From positions 1-31,473 of the IMG/VR virus record IMGVR_UViG_3300025120_000299: DNA of 31,473 nucleotides; one strand, given 5' to 3'. Positions 30,277 to 31,473 of this stretch are shown here, piece by piece. Position numbers and translations under genes: made by a program. This DNA comes from a virus. Within the stretch, counting starts at the first letter, position 1. Every line of letters starts with the position of its first letter. The notes under the pieces are model-generated. The model was not told the origin of the DNA. It searched no databases and was given only the letters and a program-made list of their open reading frames with translations.

Positions 30277-30315
30277 AAAAAAAAAGGATGCAACGCTCTT
30301 TTGCCGACTACATCC
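30277..30315 (-). terminator. Intrinsic terminator before the tail block
   Basis: On the minus strand GGATGTAGT pairs with GTTGCATCC (five Watson-Crick pairs, then wobbles), followed by nine T (30285-30277). It isolates the tail genes from transcripts coming from terL or from the island promoter. Confidence 0.75.
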
Positions 30316-30374
30316 TTAACCATTGACATATACTTAATGGTAAATTTTACACATTTAGTTTGCTATACAAATAT

Positions 30375-30407
30375 AAAAAAAATGGAGCAACTCCTGAGAA
30401 TTACTCC
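30375..30407 (-). terminator. Strong intrinsic terminator of the terL-downstream RNA
   Basis: Minus-strand stem GGAGTAA (30407-30401) with TTGCTCC (30390-30384), seven pairs including one G-T, across a 10-nt loop. One A and eight T follow (30382-30375). It is placed to end the transcript from the promoter at 30550-30579, or terL read-through. Confidence 0.85.
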
Positions 30408-30543
30408 AAATCTTTAAAAAGTAAATTTCGCGGTCTACTTTTAAATGCGTTCTGGACTTACTCTACTTCGCAATTAAGCTTCTTACGATGCCAGATTTAT
30501 AAAACTTATTTTACAAGAATTTTCGTCGAAGTTAATTCTTTCT
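30375..30543 (-). ncRNA. Candidate phage small RNA downstream of terL
   Basis: A Bacteroidota-type promoter (30550-30579) and a strong terminator (30375-30407) enclose about 165 nt with no minus-strand gene. The RNA would hold a 5' hairpin (AAGAATT with AATTCTT around 30536-30508), a closing helix TCTGG/CCAGA (30497-30452 region), a long stem TTTAAAAGTA with TACTTTTTAAA (30444-30413) and the terminator hairpin. Between the two strain copies this region shows far fewer substitutions than terL. It could be an sRNA acting on host or phage transcripts, a packaging-related RNA, or a leader that attenuates tail transcription. The helices are drawn by eye. Confidence 0.5.
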
Positions 30544-30549
30544 TGTGGT

Positions 30550-30579
30550 CAAATATAATTATAATTAATTAAATACAAA
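30550..30579 (-). promoter_or_regulatory. Bacteroidota-type promoter downstream of terL (right copy)
   Basis: TTTG (30579-30576), 18 nt, TATATTTG (30557-30550) on the minus strand. It is identical to the left copy at 167-196. The predicted start is about 30541-30544. Confidence 0.6.
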
Positions 30580-30603
30580 ACATTTTACACTTTTTTTTTA
30601 CTC

Positions 30604-30657
30604 TTTATCTTATCTTATCTTTTCTTATCTTAATGCTTAAGGGGTGCTTAAGCGGGG
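30604..30657 (-). repeat. Palindrome plus GATAAG tract after terL (right copy)
   Basis: Same element as 221-274, without substitution: GCTTAAG-CACCC-CTTAAGC on the minus strand followed by a purine tract with GATAAG units. See also 6101-6149. Confidence 0.6.
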
Positions 30658-31473
30658 CTAATAGAAATGATATTCACCTAAATTAGGATTCTGCAACTGA
30701 TAACTTACTGCATATCTCAAAGCATCAATAGCGTGGTTAAAATTGTCAACAGGTGTTTGTGATTTCTTTTCCAACCAACAATAATTGTTAAGCTCTTTAA
30801 TTAAATCTGTGCTATCTTCTGTTATTATTAAATCATAATCTTGTAGCAAGCTTATACCAAATGTTATTGAACCTTGTCCTTTTATTGCTGGAACAATATT
30901 ACAATCTTTGCTTAATTCATTTATTAATCTTGGTTCTGCTGAATCACCAACAATTAAATTGTTAGCTGCAAACTTTTTATTTAATACTGATATTTCGCTT
31001 GTAGTTAGTTTAGGTTGATAGAAACATAGTTGAACATAAATAATTTTATTCTGTTTGTCTATACTTGTTTTAAGTAGTGTTGAAGGGTCATTACTAAATC
31101 CATAATCTTGTCCAAAAACTATTTTACCTACTTGCTTAAATTCTCCGATGCTCCAATTACTAAATATAACACCTTCTGCTTTATCAAGCCAAGCTCCTTC
31201 AATAGTGTGCTTATATCTTTCAGGTCTTCTTTGTTTCATTTCATTTATCTGTTCAATGTAACTTGCTGATAAATTTTCTATATTATCTAAATATGTTGTA
31301 TGGCAATAACTTGTATTGCCTTTTATTAAATTGCTTCCAGCTTCAACACCTCTAATCTCAAAAAACCTTTGATATATCCAATGTTCTTTAGTTGCTGGAT
31401 TCATTATCATTATCACTCTATTTCTTGAGCCTTGTTGCCTTACTGATAAATCTATTTTATCAAATATATCTTC
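30658..31473 (-). CDS. terL: Terminase large subunit, partial (second strain copy, codons 129-399)
   Basis: The frame stays open to the right edge of the window. It covers codons 129-399 of the complete copy at 275-1474, including the MNP motif and all three nuclease acidic residues. Against about 50 nucleotide changes, only N233S and V344I change the protein. The N-terminal ATPase half lies outside the window. This is a truncation by the window edge and not a broken gene. Confidence 0.95.
   Translation of the reverse strand, partial: EDIFDKIDLSVRQQGSRNRVIMIMNPATKEHWIYQRFFEIRGVEAGSNLIKGNTSYCHTTYLDNIENLSASYIEQINEMKQRRPERYKHTIEGAWLDKAEGVIFSNWSIGEFKQVGKIVFGQDYGFSNDPSTLLKTSIDKQNKIIYVQLCFYQPKLTTSEISVLNKKFAANNLIVGDSAEPRLINELSKDCNIVPAIKGQGSITFGISLLQDYDLIITEDSTDLIKELNNYCWLEKKSQTPVDNFNHAIDALRYAVSYQLQNPNLGEYHFY

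Larger units (their letters stand above)
30384..31473. repeat. Right copy of the genome-unit overlap
   Basis: This is the second copy of bases 1-1090. It contains the promoter and RNA island and terL codons 129-399. Almost all differences in terL are synonymous, for example a Ser codon changed at all three bases, while only two residues change (N233S and V344I). It is therefore a functional homologue under selection and not sequencing noise. The window ends inside terL. Confidence 0.93.

Noticed and set aside
30368-30375. A third TATATTTG box between the two terminators
   Set aside because: No TTTG box at 17-23 nt upstream; the box lies in the T-tract of the terminator. I do not call it a promoter.
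30360-30572. Plus-strand 70-codon frame across the intergenic island
   Set aside because: It runs against all other genes, covers the promoter and terminator, and both substitutions between the strain copies that fall in it change the residue, unlike in terL.
1-31473. tRNA genes, CRISPR arrays, insertion sequences, integrase or repressor cluster
   Set aside because: None seen: gaps between genes are nearly all under 100 nt, the largest is the terL-downstream island, and no protein shows integrase or transposase motifs.

Overview
The window holds slightly more than one complete genome unit of a small tailed phage (siphovirus type) that infects a Bacteroidota host, probably a flavobacterium. 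The reasons are: low G+C (roughly 30 % by eye); every confident gene on the minus strand, packed with ATGA and TAATG overlaps; starts without Shine-Dalgarno motifs; two copies of a TTTG-N18/19-TANNTTTG promoter, the form used by Bacteroidota; flavobacterial-type proteins (LamG adhesins with a Ig-like repeat); and a full set of terminase, portal, capsid, tape measure, tail and lysis genes. I see no integrase, repressor, tRNA, IS element or CRISPR array, so a virulent life style is likely. Bases 30384-31473 repeat bases 1-1090 in the same order without net indels, but with many substitutions. The unit is therefore about 30,383 bp, and the two ends come from two related strains.

Layout in the direction of transcription (right to left). 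(1) An intergenic island downstream of terL (30232-30657, also 1-274) has a promoter, a structured leader that ends in a strong intrinsic terminator (a candidate ~165 nt RNA), a second terminator and a 30-bp element. (2) Tail and neck genes follow: a tail assembly chaperone with a -1 frameshift partner, neck/terminator proteins, two large tail-tip proteins and the tape measure (30231-22891). (3) Head genes: XkdF-type protease, Cys-rich protein, decoration/fibre-like protein, acidic scaffold, major capsid, tail tube, portal with a MuF-like tail, and connector (22879-16081). (4) Two LamG proteins, likely host recognition (16069-12942). (5) Lysis: coiled-coil membrane protein, amidase with an EF-hand loop, Cys-rich micro-protein, holin-like protein (12920-11313), then a metallophosphoesterase. 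(6) A second promoter at 10145-10175 starts the early block: an acidic 109-aa protein, small regulators, ExoVIII-like nuclease, SSB-like protein, nuclease, DUF1376-like replication protein, RecA/DnaB-like ATPase and resolvase (10119-4065). (7) A sigma-like factor, ParB-like protein, TET-associated-type glycosyltransferase, small terminase and large terminase close the unit (4078-275).

A plausible programme is as follows. The early promoter, read by the host sigma factor, drives host takeover, recombination and replication genes, and read-through reaches the sigma-like factor. A 30-bp element, 27/30 identical in front of the tail block and in front of the scaffold-capsid block, is a candidate late promoter for that factor. 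Intrinsic terminators around the tail tube gene would keep capsid and tube high and portal low. The most novel-looking parts are the terL-downstream RNA island, the paired 30-bp elements, the U9 frameshift, the rep-gene-like palindromic repeat after terL, and the glycosyltransferase without a visible base-oxidising partner.
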